Below are positions 55,773 to 64,000 of a stretch of DNA of 64,000 nucleotides, piece after piece; positions within the stretch are counted from its first letter, which is position 1; each line of letters begins with the position of its first letter. Made by a program: the position numbers and the translations under genes. The stretch lies in assembly GCA_947495555.1 (NCBI GenBank), contig CANLZI010000001.1, forward strand, positions 1,030,861 through 1,094,860. Direction: 5' to 3'. The notes beneath the pieces were generated by a model, which was not told the DNA's origin, searched no databases, and saw only the letters and a program-made list of their open reading frames with translations. Origin of the DNA: an uncultured Erythrobacter sp. Its GTDB lineage: Bacteria; Pseudomonadota; Alphaproteobacteria; Sphingomonadales; Sphingomonadaceae.

Positions 55773-57221
55773 ATGCAAATGTATTTGGGAATCGACATCG
55801 GAACATCGGGGATCAAGGCAGCCGCTTTGACCGATGCAGGTGTAGTCGCCGGTCAATCAACAAGCCCTTTGACCGTATCAAACCCCTCACCCGGTTGGTC
55901 CGAGCAAGACCCGCGAGACTGGTGGAGCGCCACTTGCGATGCCGTGCATCAGCTTGATCCCGCATTGCGGCGTCAGATCAAAGCGATAGGTCTGAGCGGC
56001 CAAATGCATGGTGCAACACTGCTCGATCAGGAAGACCGACCCTTGCGCCCCGCGATCCTGTGGAACGACGGCAGGTCTGCCACGGAGTGTGCAGCGATCG
56101 AGGCGGCAGTGCCCTCTAGCCGCCAGATTACTGGCAATCTGGCAATGCCAGGGTTCACAGCACCAAAGCTGCTGTGGGTGCGCGATCATGAACCTGTTGT
56201 CTTTTCTGCCACGCGTACCGTGCTTCTTCCAAAAGACTTCGTTCGTCTAAAGATGACGGGCGACAAGGCTTCCGACCTGTCGGACAGCGCCGGCACCTTG
56301 TGGCTCGATGTTGCAAGGCGCGATTGGTCTGACGCCATGCTCTCGGCTACGGGTCTGAGCCGGGAAAACATGCCAGAGCTCTTTGAAGGCAACTCGCATA
56401 CCGGTCAGCTGCTGGCAGATATTGCGAACGATTGGGGGATGGATCGCGTGCCTGTTGCCGCTGGAGCAGGCGACAATGCCGCAGGCGCCGTTGGCGTTGG
56501 GGCTATTGGAGACGGCGACGGGCTGCTCTCCCTTGGAACTTCGGGAGTGACCTTCGTTGTGACTGACAGCTTTCGCCCTAGTCCCGACAACGCTGTCCAT
56601 GCCTTTTGCCACGCCGTGCCCGATACATGGCACCAGATGAGCGTGCATCTGTCAGCGGCTTCATGCATCGATTGGGCTGCGCAGCAGCTCGGCATCGGCG
56701 ATGCAGCCAATTTCATGTCTCGCGCCCAAGATGCCGGTGCGGCCCATGGCCCTGAATTATTTCTCCCCTTTCTAAGCGGCGAGCGAACTCCGCATAATGA
56801 CCCGGATTTGCGCGCGGGTTGGCTCGAATGCGACAGCCAGACTACGCCAGGGCGGCTCGCATGCGCCGTGCTTGAAGGCATTGCCTTTGCCCACGCTGAT
56901 GGTTTGTCGGTTCTGCGTGAAGCCGGGACCCAGGTTGATCGCCTCTCTGTAATTGGCGGCGGATCGCGTTCGCGTTTTTGGGGCCGTATATTGGCTTCAG
57001 CACTGGATGTGCGGCTCGACTATCTCGATGGAGGAGAGGTCGGCCCGGCCATAGGCGCTGCATGGCTCGCGCGGATGGCGGCCACGGGTGAAAATCCAGC
57101 GTCGGTTTGCAAGCGCCCCGACATTATCGAAACGATCGAACCCGATTTAGAACTGGCCGAGCGGCTTGCGTCCAAACGCGATCACTATCGCCAATCCGTC
57201 ACCAATCTCAAAACGCTCTAA
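55773..57221 (+). CDS. xylB: Xylulokinase
   Basis: A 482-residue FGGY kinase. It has [14 protein letters not shown] (phosphate 1), [12 protein letters not shown] and [10 protein letters not shown] (sugar contact), [18 protein letters not shown] and [12 protein letters not shown], and [15 protein letters not shown] near the end. These are xylulokinase forms rather than glycerol or rhamnulose kinase. The ATG follows TGAGGG. A GATCAATAATGCTC element (minus strand, 55745-55758) lies just upstream. xylA follows by 11 bp. Confidence 0.93.
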   Translation: MQMYLGIDIGTSGIKAAALTDAGVVAGQSTSPLTVSNPSPGWSEQDPRDWWSATCDAVHQLDPALRRQIKAIGLSGQMHGATLLDQEDRPLRPAILWNDGRSATECAAIEAAVPSSRQITGNLAMPGFTAPKLLWVRDHEPVVFSATRTVLLPKDFVRLKMTGDKASDLSDSAGTLWLDVARRDWSDAMLSATGLSRENMPELFEGNSHTGQLLADIANDWGMDRVPVAAGAGDNAAGAVGVGAIGDGDGLLSLGTSGVTFVVTDSFRPSPDNAVHAFCHAVPDTWHQMSVHLSAASCIDWAAQQLGIGDAANFMSRAQDAGAAHGPELFLPFLSGERTPHNDPDLRAGWLECDSQTTPGRLACAVLEGIAFAHADGLSVLREAGTQVDRLSVIGGGSRSRFWGRILASALDVRLDYLDGGEVGPAIGAAWLARMAATGENPASVCKRPDIIETIEPDLELAERLASKRDHYRQSVTNLKTL

Positions 57222-57232
57222 GGAAACCCGCC

Positions 57233-58555
57233 ATGTCCGCTGACTATTTCTCGCAATTCGAAACCGTGCGTTTCGATCCTTCAACCACTTCGGACCTTGC
57301 CTATCGCGTTTATGACAAGGATCGCATGGTGATGGGCAAGCGGATGGAAGATCATCTGCGGTTCGCCATCTGTTTCTGGCATACATTCTGCTGGCCTGGC
57401 AGCGACGTGTTCGGGGCAGGAACGTTTGATCGCCCATGGCTTGCCGGCCCGAATGATAGCGCTGCAGCTCGCGCCAAACGCGAAGCTGCCTTGGCCTTTG
57501 TCGAAAAAATGGATGTTCCTTTTTACTGTTTCCACGACGTCGATGTGATGGCTGATGCGGAAGATGCAAACACCTTCCGCTCCAATTTTGCCGAAGCGGT
57601 CGATCACCTTGGCGAACTTCAGGAAAGGCATGGGCGAAAACTGTTGTGGGGCACGGCGAACCTATTCAGCCATCCGCGCTATATGGCGGGAGGGGCCACC
57701 AATCCCGATCCGGAAGTTTATGCTTGGGGGGCCATGCAGGTTCGCGACGCATTGGAAGCGACCCGTAAGTTGGGCGGCCAAAATTATGTCCTGTGGGGCG
57801 GCCGTGAAGGCTATGACACGATTCTCAATACGGATATCGGCACTGAGCTCGACAATTTCGGCCGATTTCTGTCGCTGGTGGTGGAACACAAACACCGCAT
57901 TGGCTTCAAGGGCGCAATACTGATTGAGCCCAAGCCGCACGAACCGACTAAGCATCAGTACGATTTCGACACGCAGTCGGTTTACGCGTTTCTCACACGA
58001 TATGGCCTGGAAAAAGAGGTGAAGGTCAATATCGAGGCCAACCACGCGACACTGGGTGGTCACTCCTTCGAACACGAACTCGCCATGGCACGCACATTGG
58101 GCATTCTGGGCTCTGTCGATGCCAATCGCGGCGACCCACAGAACGGTTGGGACACTGACCAGTATCCAAACTCGGTCGAAGAGTGGACACTCGCCATGCT
58201 TGAGGTGTTGCGCGACGGGGGCTTCACCACAGGCGGTTTCAATTTCGACGCGAAGGTAAGGCGGCAATCTACCGATGCTGCCGACCTGTTCCACGGCCAT
58301 ATTGGCGGCATAGACACCATTGCGCAGGCGCTGCTCAATGCCGCCGCGATCATCGAAGACGGAGCTTTGGATAGCTTCCGCGCAGAGCGATATGCCGGTT
58401 GGCAAAGCGAAACTGGACGCGCGTTTCATGCTGACGACGCCACACTGGAGACAATTGCCCAGCACGCCATCGACACAAACGCCTCTCCAGCTCCTCAATC
58501 GGGGCGCCAGGAATGGTGCGAGAACCTGATCAACCGCGCACAATGCTCGAACTGA
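57233..58555 (+). CDS. xylA: Xylose isomerase
   Basis: A 440-residue class II xylose isomerase, the usual length. Signatures in order: [25 protein letters not shown] (catalytic His), [35 protein letters not shown] (metal Glu), [17 protein letters not shown] and [17 protein letters not shown]. It converts D-xylose to D-xylulose for XylB. The ATG at 57233 has an AAGGAAAC site; the frame is open 42 codons into xylB. Confidence 0.96.
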   Translation: MSADYFSQFETVRFDPSTTSDLAYRVYDKDRMVMGKRMEDHLRFAICFWHTFCWPGSDVFGAGTFDRPWLAGPNDSAAARAKREAALAFVEKMDVPFYCFHDVDVMADAEDANTFRSNFAEAVDHLGELQERHGRKLLWGTANLFSHPRYMAGGATNPDPEVYAWGAMQVRDALEATRKLGGQNYVLWGGREGYDTILNTDIGTELDNFGRFLSLVVEHKHRIGFKGAILIEPKPHEPTKHQYDFDTQSVYAFLTRYGLEKEVKVNIEANHATLGGHSFEHELAMARTLGILGSVDANRGDPQNGWDTDQYPNSVEEWTLAMLEVLRDGGFTTGGFNFDAKVRRQSTDAADLFHGHIGGIDTIAQALLNAAAIIEDGALDSFRAERYAGWQSETGRAFHADDATLETIAQHAIDTNASPAPQSGRQEWCENLINRAQCSN

Positions 58556-59397
58556 ATTCGGGCGACTACCGGGTCTTACTGGAGCCGGAACGGGGCGGCT
58601 CGCTTGCGGCATTCGAGTGGGCGGGACTTTCGATCCTTCGTGCGTCCCGGCCCGGACTAATGTCGGAAACGGCTTGTTTCCCGCTAGTCCCGTTTTCCAA
58701 TCGGATTGCCAACGGTAAATTCGCTCTGAAGGGCCAGAAGTTCCAGCTTGCGCCCAATGCGCCCGCTGTTGACGCGAAAAACCCGATCCATGGCTATGGT
58801 TGGCTGAGCGCATGGAATGTGGTCAGCGCGGGCGGCACAAGCGCTGTTATAGAGCACACGCACGATGGCGACAAATGGCCATGGCGTTATCGTGCGCGGC
58901 AACAAGTGTCCGTCAAGCACGATGGCCTATCACTGCAATTGCACGTCACCAATCTGGACAAGACAGCCATGCCAGCGGGCTTGGGCTTTCACCCCTATTT
59001 CCCGCGCAAGGCGGACACGATCTATCACGGCTTGCACAAGGGTGAATGGCAAGTCGATGAAGGCTGTCTGCCTGTCGATTTGAATGAAATGCCAGAGCCG
59101 CAAGACTGGTGGAATGGCCAACCGGTTGGCTCGCGCGGCGTCGACACTGTTTACGCCCGGCGAGAAGGTCCGCTGACACTGCACTGGCCGGATATTGCTG
59201 CCAAGGCGACGATCCGGCCATCAGACAATCTGCCGTTCACCGTCGTCTATACGCCTGGCGGCAGGGATTTTTTCTGCGTAGAGCCGGTGAGCCAAGAAAC
59301 CGATGCAGTGAATGCAGATTCAGGCATGATGACCATGCTCGCGCCAGGAGAAACCATGTCGGCATCATTGCATATCGAAGTTGAGGCCGAGCGTTGA
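58543..59397 (+). CDS. Aldose 1-epimerase family protein
   Basis: A 284-residue galactose-mutarotase-fold protein. Blocks [45 protein letters not shown] (His), LGFHPYFPR (His) and [15 protein letters not shown] (Glu) match aldose 1-epimerases. It most likely equilibrates xylose anomers for XylA. The ATG at 58543 overlaps the xylA stop; an ATG at 58513 would add 10 residues. Its stop is next to the convergent sulfatase stop (59399). Confidence 0.86.
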   Translation: MLELNSGDYRVLLEPERGGSLAAFEWAGLSILRASRPGLMSETACFPLVPFSNRIANGKFALKGQKFQLAPNAPAVDAKNPIHGYGWLSAWNVVSAGGTSAVIEHTHDGDKWPWRYRARQQVSVKHDGLSLQLHVTNLDKTAMPAGLGFHPYFPRKADTIYHGLHKGEWQVDEGCLPVDLNEMPEPQDWWNGQPVGSRGVDTVYARREGPLTLHWPDIAAKATIRPSDNLPFTVVYTPGGRDFFCVEPVSQETDAVNADSGMMTMLAPGETMSASLHIEVEAER

Positions 59398-59398
59398 A

Positions 59399-61084
59399 TC
59401 ACTGTTGGCAGAACGCAATTTTGGCCGGATCAATCTCGACAGCTTTCGAGGGCTGATAGCCATAGCGAACTGCTTTGGTCTTGAAGGGCGCAGCCATTGC
59501 AATGGGCTGCGCATATAGTTTGGCCTGACCGTCATGTCCGCCATAGCCAATCGACGCGCCTTCGGTTGCAGATCCGAGCAAAACCTTGCCGTCTGCGTCC
59601 GCGCATGCCTCCACACGTGCTGTTTGCGGTTGCACCCGGTCAGGCCATATACGGGCGACCAGATCGCGCTCCGGGATGCGGCCCATATCACCGCTCTGGT
59701 CAATCCATGCCTCCAGGCGTCCTGACAGGCGGCTTTGGATGGCGGCATAGCGCGGGTCACCAGCGAGATTGCGCACTTCATAGGGATCAGTCTGCGTATC
59801 AAACAGCATTTCGCGTGGGGCCGCCCCTTCCAGATAGGCTGCTTGCAGTGGTGTCAGACCACCTTCTGCATGCAGACGCCGCATTTCGCGCATGATCGGA
59901 TTGACGTTCTGATAGCTAAGCAAGGGGATTACCGGCTCGTCACTGAAATAACGGACGTAGTGCCAGCGTTCTTCGCGCACACCGCGAAACCTCTGCGGCA
60001 CTTCGTCAAACCGGTCACCCGCCATAAAAATCGCATTGGGCGCCGGATCATCGAAAAGGCGGCGTCCCTTGATATATTCTGGAGCAGTTACGCCCGCCCA
60101 ATCTAGAATGGTCGGGGCAAGATCGATAAAACTGACAAGATCGCCGCGCTGCGTCCCCGCCCCGAACCCGTCTGGAAACCGTACCAGCAGAGGCACATGC
60201 GTGCCACTGTCAAAGATTGTGCGTTTGTGTCGGGGCAGTCCGTCGCCGTGATCCGTGGTAAAAATGATGATGCTGTCGGCGAATCGCCCCTCCGCCTCCA
60301 ACCGGTCAAGCAGAGCGCCGACCTGCTCGTCCATCACTCTGATATTGTCATAAAACCGTGCGAGATTTGCTCGTACTGCGTAAGTATCGGGCCAATATGG
60401 CGGCACCTCTACGCGCGCCGGATCGGTCAGCTGAAAGTTCTTCGTCGCATCGATCTCGGCATTGAGCGAGTTGCGACGGGACACGACTGGATGCAGCGCA
60501 TGGTCCGTATCGGGCGGCCAGGTGCGTCCTTCATGCGTGACTTCATGATTGATCATCGCAAAGAACGGCTGGCCCGGCGCGCGGTCGTTCCAGTCAGCCC
60601 CTTTTGTGTTCCGATCCCATACCGTGAAGACATCGCCAAACTGGTAGTCGGTTTTGAAGTCATTGACGGTGAAGTATCCCGCAGCGCGCAAAAGCTCGGG
60701 GAAGGCTTTCACTGACGGCGGCGGAACGGCGCGGTAGGGCGCACCTTCATCCATATTCTCGCCATAGCTGGAGGTGCGCATATTGTGCGCGCCAATCGTC
60801 GTTTGATGTACGCCGGTGATCAGCGCCGCGCGCGATGGGGAGCACACCCCTGCGGTGGTGAATGCGCGATTGAACTGCACACTCTGTGATGCGAGCCGAT
60901 CGAGATTGGGAGTTACCGCGACCGGATCACCCATAAAGCCCAGCCGTGGCCCCAAATCTTCTGCCGTGATCAGAATGATATTGGGGCGATCAGGCATTGC
61001 CGCACGATCAGAAACGGAAATCGGTGCGGAGGGCAGGCAAGCCTGCGCAAGCATAGTCGCAATCAGTAGCAGGAAGAATCTCAT
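59399..61084 (-). CDS. S1 sulfatase, heparan N-sulfatase-like (S1_8-type)
   Basis: A 561-residue sulfatase with N-terminal leader, metal block ILITAEDLGPRLGFMGD and nucleophile Cys81 in C-S-P-S-R-A-A-L-I-T-G followed by VHQTTIGAHNMRTSS, typical of the SGSH/S1_8 branch. FTTDHGDGLPRHKRTIFDSG carries later metal ligands. The C-terminal 90 residues form a small extra domain rich in beta residues (KTKAVRYGYQPSKAVEID). The leader ends at A-Q-A-C, a weak lipobox. Divergent from the sulfatase-DUF1080 gene across 148 bp with a GATCAATACC element (61128-61137). Confidence 0.87.
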   Translation of the reverse strand: MRFFLLLIATMLAQACLPSAPISVSDRAAMPDRPNIILITAEDLGPRLGFMGDPVAVTPNLDRLASQSVQFNRAFTTAGVCSPSRAALITGVHQTTIGAHNMRTSSYGENMDEGAPYRAVPPPSVKAFPELLRAAGYFTVNDFKTDYQFGDVFTVWDRNTKGADWNDRAPGQPFFAMINHEVTHEGRTWPPDTDHALHPVVSRRNSLNAEIDATKNFQLTDPARVEVPPYWPDTYAVRANLARFYDNIRVMDEQVGALLDRLEAEGRFADSIIIFTTDHGDGLPRHKRTIFDSGTHVPLLVRFPDGFGAGTQRGDLVSFIDLAPTILDWAGVTAPEYIKGRRLFDDPAPNAIFMAGDRFDEVPQRFRGVREERWHYVRYFSDEPVIPLLSYQNVNPIMREMRRLHAEGGLTPLQAAYLEGAAPREMLFDTQTDPYEVRNLAGDPRYAAIQSRLSGRLEAWIDQSGDMGRIPERDLVARIWPDRVQPQTARVEACADADGKVLLGSATEGASIGYGGHDGQAKLYAQPIAMAAPFKTKAVRYGYQPSKAVEIDPAKIAFCQQ

Positions 61085-61232
61085 ACACCCCAATTTACCT
61101 AGAGCTTGTCAAAACGCCAGCACTTGTGATCAATACCGCGCATAATCGATCGAAAACATTGTGCGTGCCTGTGACCTTTGTCGGCAGTCAGGCATCGTGC
61201 GGACCACCAGTCTTCTATCAGGGCAGAAACCT

Positions 61233-63362
61233 ATGCAAATTCTGACACAGGCATCTTGCCCCAGGCAGCCTAGTAGCACCCCAAAATGGAGCATCGATTG
61301 CACCAGGCCGTTTGGATTCATCCTCATGATACTGGCACTTGCAGTTACAGGCTGTGCAAAGTCACCTGGTCCGGCACCCTCAGCGCCCGTGTTCACCGAT
61401 GAAAGAGCGCAGCCCAATGTCGTGATGATCGTGATCGATGATCTAGGCTGGGCGGATGTTGGCTATAACCAGACTACAGACCTGCTGGAGACACCGAATA
61501 TCGACGGGCTCGCGCAGCAGAGCATGCGCTTTGATAATGCCTATGCCGGTGCGGCAAATTGCGCGCCCAGTCGCGCGGTATTGATGTCAGGCCAATACGG
61601 TCCGCGCCATGGCATCTACACCGTCTCCCCATCTGCGCGCGGCGAGGCAAAGGCCCGCAAGCTCATCCCAATACGCAATGAGCGCGGGCTCAAACCTGGA
61701 GTGATAACGCTTGCTGAAACACTCAAGGCCGCCGGATATTCCACCGGCCATTTCGGCAAATGGCACCTTGGCGCTGATCCCGATACGCAGGGTTTCGACC
61801 ACAATGTCGCGGGCAGCGGCATGGGTATGACACGACACTATTTCAGTCCGTATAACCTTCAAAACATCGAGGACGGGCCTCAAGACGAATACCTAACGGA
61901 CAGGCTAACAGACGAAGTTATCAATTGGGTGAAGGCGAAAAAGTATGCGCCGTTTTTCGCTTATGTGCCATTTTACACCGTGCACACCCCGTTTCAGGCT
62001 CCGGCTGATATCGTTGCGAAATACCGCGCCAAGGGCATCTCGAGCGACGCCGAGGCGACCTATGCCGCGATGGTCGAAAAGATGGACGTCAGCGTCGGGC
62101 GGATTTTGGCGACGCTGGACGAAGAAGGCTTGGCACGCGATACCATCGTCATCTTCACCTCTGACAATGGTGGATATCGCATGCCGTCTTTCCCCTCGCC
62201 CATCCGCGCGGGCAAGGGTTCCTATTATGAAGGCGGCCTGCGCGTGCCCCTGTTGGTCCGTTGGCCCGACAAAATCGCACCGGGCGACAATGCCACACCC
62301 ATCATCAATGCCGATTTTTACCCGACCTTGATGACACTGGCCCATGCCAAGCGACCTGATCAGCTGCTCGACGGGCAGGATATGAGCGGCATGTTGATGG
62401 GGCAGGAAGCAATCGCCGGCCGCGATCTGTTCTGGCATTTTCCGGTCTATCTGCAAGCCCATGATGGGCGAACCGATCAGGCGCAAGATCCGCTGTTTCG
62501 TACCCGACCCGGAACCGCAATGCGCAGCGCCAACTGGAAGCTGATCCATTATTTCGAGCATGACGAATATGAATTGTACGACCTTGCCGCAGACGTCGCT
62601 GAACGCAACAATCTGTCCCAATCGAAACCAGCTGTGCTGCGCGCTTTGCAGCAGAAGATGGACGCTTGGCGGCAGAGCATAGGGGCGGATATCCCAACCC
62701 AGCTCAACCCGGAATACGATGCGAGCGAGAACCAGAGACTAATCGCACAGAACACTCCAAATTGGATTTCACTTTTCGATGGAAAGAGCCTCGACGGATG
62801 GCGGGTGCACGGCGGCGCACATCGGTTTTCCGTCAAGGATGGCGTGATAACCGGCGAGGCAATTGCGGGCGAACCCAACGCTTTTCTCGTCACCGAAGCA
62901 ACCTATTCCGATTTTATCCTCGAAGCGGATTTCCTGTCCGATGGATCGATGAATTCGGGCATCATCTTTCGCGCAGATTATGATCCGGAATATCGAGAGG
63001 GCCGTCTGTTCGGTTATCAGGCTGATATCGATCCCAGCCCACGCGGCTGGACCGGGGGATTGTTTGAGGAAGCCTTGAGGGGCTGGCTTATCCCGCTTGA
63101 AGACGGCGATCCCTGCAAGAGCAGCTTCCGGCGCGATCAGTGGAACACAATGCGCATAGAGGCAATTGGCAGCGACCTGCGCATTCACCTGAACGGCGTT
63201 GCCTGTGTCCGTGGCTCGGAAGACAATTTGACCAGCGGCGTGATCGGCTTGCAGGTGCACAGCGTGCCGCCGGGCAGCCGCATGGGTGAACCGGGCGACT
63301 GGGTTTCGTTCAGAAATATCCGCATTCTTACCGATCAGCCCAAGCGTTTCCGCCTGCGCTGA
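61233..63362 (+). CDS. S1 sulfatase fused to a C-terminal DUF1080 domain
   Basis: A 709-residue fusion. Residues 60-500 form a sulfatase with IVIDDLGWADVGYNQ, nucleophile Cys110 in C-A-P-S-R-A-V-L-M-S-G, GHFGKWHLG, FTSDNGGY and YEGGLRVPLLVRWP. Residues about 509-709 form a DUF1080/3-keto-disaccharide-hydrolase-like sandwich (SLFDGKSLDGWRVHGG, FILEADFLSDGSMNSGIIFR, WNTMRIEAIGSDLRIHLNG). The ATG at 61233 is preceded by a weak site; the leader ends in a lipobox (V-T-G-C, Cys41) after an unusually long n-region, so a later start is possible. The second domain may bind or cleave the sugar being desulfated. Confidence 0.85.
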   Translation: MQILTQASCPRQPSSTPKWSIDCTRPFGFILMILALAVTGCAKSPGPAPSAPVFTDERAQPNVVMIVIDDLGWADVGYNQTTDLLETPNIDGLAQQSMRFDNAYAGAANCAPSRAVLMSGQYGPRHGIYTVSPSARGEAKARKLIPIRNERGLKPGVITLAETLKAAGYSTGHFGKWHLGADPDTQGFDHNVAGSGMGMTRHYFSPYNLQNIEDGPQDEYLTDRLTDEVINWVKAKKYAPFFAYVPFYTVHTPFQAPADIVAKYRAKGISSDAEATYAAMVEKMDVSVGRILATLDEEGLARDTIVIFTSDNGGYRMPSFPSPIRAGKGSYYEGGLRVPLLVRWPDKIAPGDNATPIINADFYPTLMTLAHAKRPDQLLDGQDMSGMLMGQEAIAGRDLFWHFPVYLQAHDGRTDQAQDPLFRTRPGTAMRSANWKLIHYFEHDEYELYDLAADVAERNNLSQSKPAVLRALQQKMDAWRQSIGADIPTQLNPEYDASENQRLIAQNTPNWISLFDGKSLDGWRVHGGAHRFSVKDGVITGEAIAGEPNAFLVTEATYSDFILEADFLSDGSMNSGIIFRADYDPEYREGRLFGYQADIDPSPRGWTGGLFEEALRGWLIPLEDGDPCKSSFRRDQWNTMRIEAIGSDLRIHLNGVACVRGSEDNLTSGVIGLQVHSVPPGSRMGEPGDWVSFRNIRILTDQPKRFRLR

Positions 63363-63377
63363 TTGACGGCGAGAAGC

Positions 63378-64000
63378 CTATAGCTTGCCCTCTTGCAGCA
63401 GGTCCGCTGCATGATGCGCGGCCCGCGCTGATAGCGCCATATAGGTCAGGGATGGATTGGCAGTTCCACATGACGCCATGACGGCACCATCGCTGATCAA
63501 CAGATTGGCGATGTCATGGGTTTGACACCAGCTGTTCACAACCGACGATAGGGGATCTGCGCCCATGCAAGCCCCACCCATTTCATGCGTTCGTTCACCC
63601 AGCATCACAAAGGCATTGGGTTCAGGCGAAATCTCCCGCACATTTGTGCAGCCGCCCGCTGTCAACAGTTCAACCGCATCTTTGGCCCCCTGCGCGCGCA
63701 TCTTTTTCTCATTGTCCCGACCTTCGCAATCCAGGTGGAGCAAAGGGGTGCCATAGCGGTCCGTCTTGGTCGGGTGCAGCGAAGCGCGGTTATCGTGATA
63801 GGGCAGCATCTCGCCATACATGAACAGGCTCATGCGCCAGCGCGGGCCATTTTTGCCCCTCTCCCACATGTCGCTACCGATGCCGGGTCCATTGCCATTG
63901 GGCCGTTCCGACTTGCGCTGTTGCGCGCCGCCCTGGAAGCCATAGCCACGCAGAAAATCTGCATCGTCCAGTTGCTCGTGGCGATAGTTTGGCACATATA
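63378..64000 (-). CDS. GMC-family oxidoreductase, C-terminal part (5' end beyond the window)
   Basis: The frame is open to the right edge and ends at a stop at 63378. The visible 207 residues carry the GMC C-terminal domain: THEMGGACMGADPLSSVVNS, ISDGAVMASCGTANPSLTYM and a helix ALSARAAHHAADLL. The H-E-M-G-G and N-P-S/T blocks resemble gluconate/2-keto-gluconate dehydrogenase large subunits. It probably oxidises a sugar or sugar acid in the periplasm; its FAD-binding half is outside. It converges on the sulfatase-DUF1080 gene with 15 bp between stops. Confidence 0.87.
   Translation of the reverse strand, partial: YVPNYRHEQLDDADFLRGYGFQGGAQQRKSERPNGNGPGIGSDMWERGKNGPRWRMSLFMYGEMLPYHDNRASLHPTKTDRYGTPLLHLDCEGRDNEKKMRAQGAKDAVELLTAGGCTNVREISPEPNAFVMLGERTHEMGGACMGADPLSSVVNSWCQTHDIANLLISDGAVMASCGTANPSLTYMALSARAAHHAADLLQEGKL

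Noticed and set aside
57662-58813. 383-codon minus-strand open frame
   Set aside because: Antisense to xylA and the aldose epimerase; no domain recognised.
1-64000. Pectin (rhamnogalacturonan) utilisation locus
   Set aside because: GH105, GH78, GH106 and Kdu enzymes would fit, but five sulfatases, the xylose genes, ulvan-lyase-like propellers and lack of galacturonate or GH28 genes fit ulvan better.
1-64000. tRNA, rRNA, insertion sequences, CRISPR arrays, prophage
   Set aside because: None seen in the short intergenic gaps; all gaps are under about 200 bp except 47075-47539.

Overview
This 64 kb window is a single, nearly gap-free carbohydrate utilisation locus from a Gram-negative bacterium. 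Many secreted enzymes carry lipoboxes or Tat-type leaders, there are two very large TonB-dependent receptors (TBDTs) with no SusD partner, and Sphingomonadales-type genes such as rhaI and the fused rhaD are present. I infer a marine alphaproteobacterium, probably Sphingomonadales/Erythrobacteraceae; there is no rRNA gene to confirm it. No tRNA, rRNA, insertion sequence, CRISPR array or phage gene was seen.

The enzyme set matches ulvan, the sulfated green-algal polysaccharide of rhamnose-3-sulfate, glucuronic/iduronic acid and xylose. It comprises three BNR_4 beta-propeller proteins that keep the His/His/Tyr/Arg spacing of PL24/PL25 ulvan lyases, two GH105 unsaturated uronyl hydrolases, five S1 sulfatases, two rhamnosidases (GH78, GH106), candidate xylosidases (GH3, GH43), and secreted proteins of uncertain role (GH5, heparinase II/III-like, DUF5060, DUF4861, beta-helix). 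Intracellular routes for all three sugars are present: rhamnose (rhaM, rhaI, rhaB, rhaD, lldD), unsaturated uronate (two kduI, kduD, kdgK) and xylose (sugar porter, xylB, xylA, aldose epimerase). KDPG aldolase and a sulfatase-maturing enzyme are not in the window.

Layout. 1-3.4 kb: BNR_4 lipoprotein (cut by the left edge) and GH105, divergent from a sulfatase. 3.4-8.1 kb: GH5, heparinase-like protein, LacI regulator. 8.3-15.4 kb (+): TRAP transporter dctPQM, NCS1-type permease, DUF4861 lipoprotein, sulfatase. 15.4-16.7 kb: kduI and rhaM, divergent. 16.7-30.1 kb (-): TBDT, BNR_4, GH106, DUF5060, BNR_4, GH43, the last five tightly coupled. 30.2-38.3 kb: rhaD-rhaI-GH105 (-) divergent from rhaB-lldD (+), then a DeoR regulator (-). 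38.5-47.1 kb: beta-helix protein (-), then hydratase-like protein, kduI, kduD, kdgK and second TBDT (+). 47.1-47.5 kb: strong terminator and a probable broken lipoprotein gene. 47.5-55.6 kb (-): sugar porter, GH78, sulfatase, GH3. 55.8-59.4 kb (+): xylB-xylA-epimerase. 59.4-63.4 kb: two divergent sulfatases, one fused to a DUF1080 domain. Right edge: GMC oxidoreductase fragment.

Working model (inference): propeller lyases cut the polymer, sulfatases and exo-hydrolases trim oligomers, the TBDTs import oligomers into the periplasm, and the TRAP, NCS1 and sugar-porter systems carry products across the inner membrane. LacI and DeoR regulators and shared promoter motifs (TGAYACCGGT palindromes; GNTCAATA elements) suggest coordinated control.
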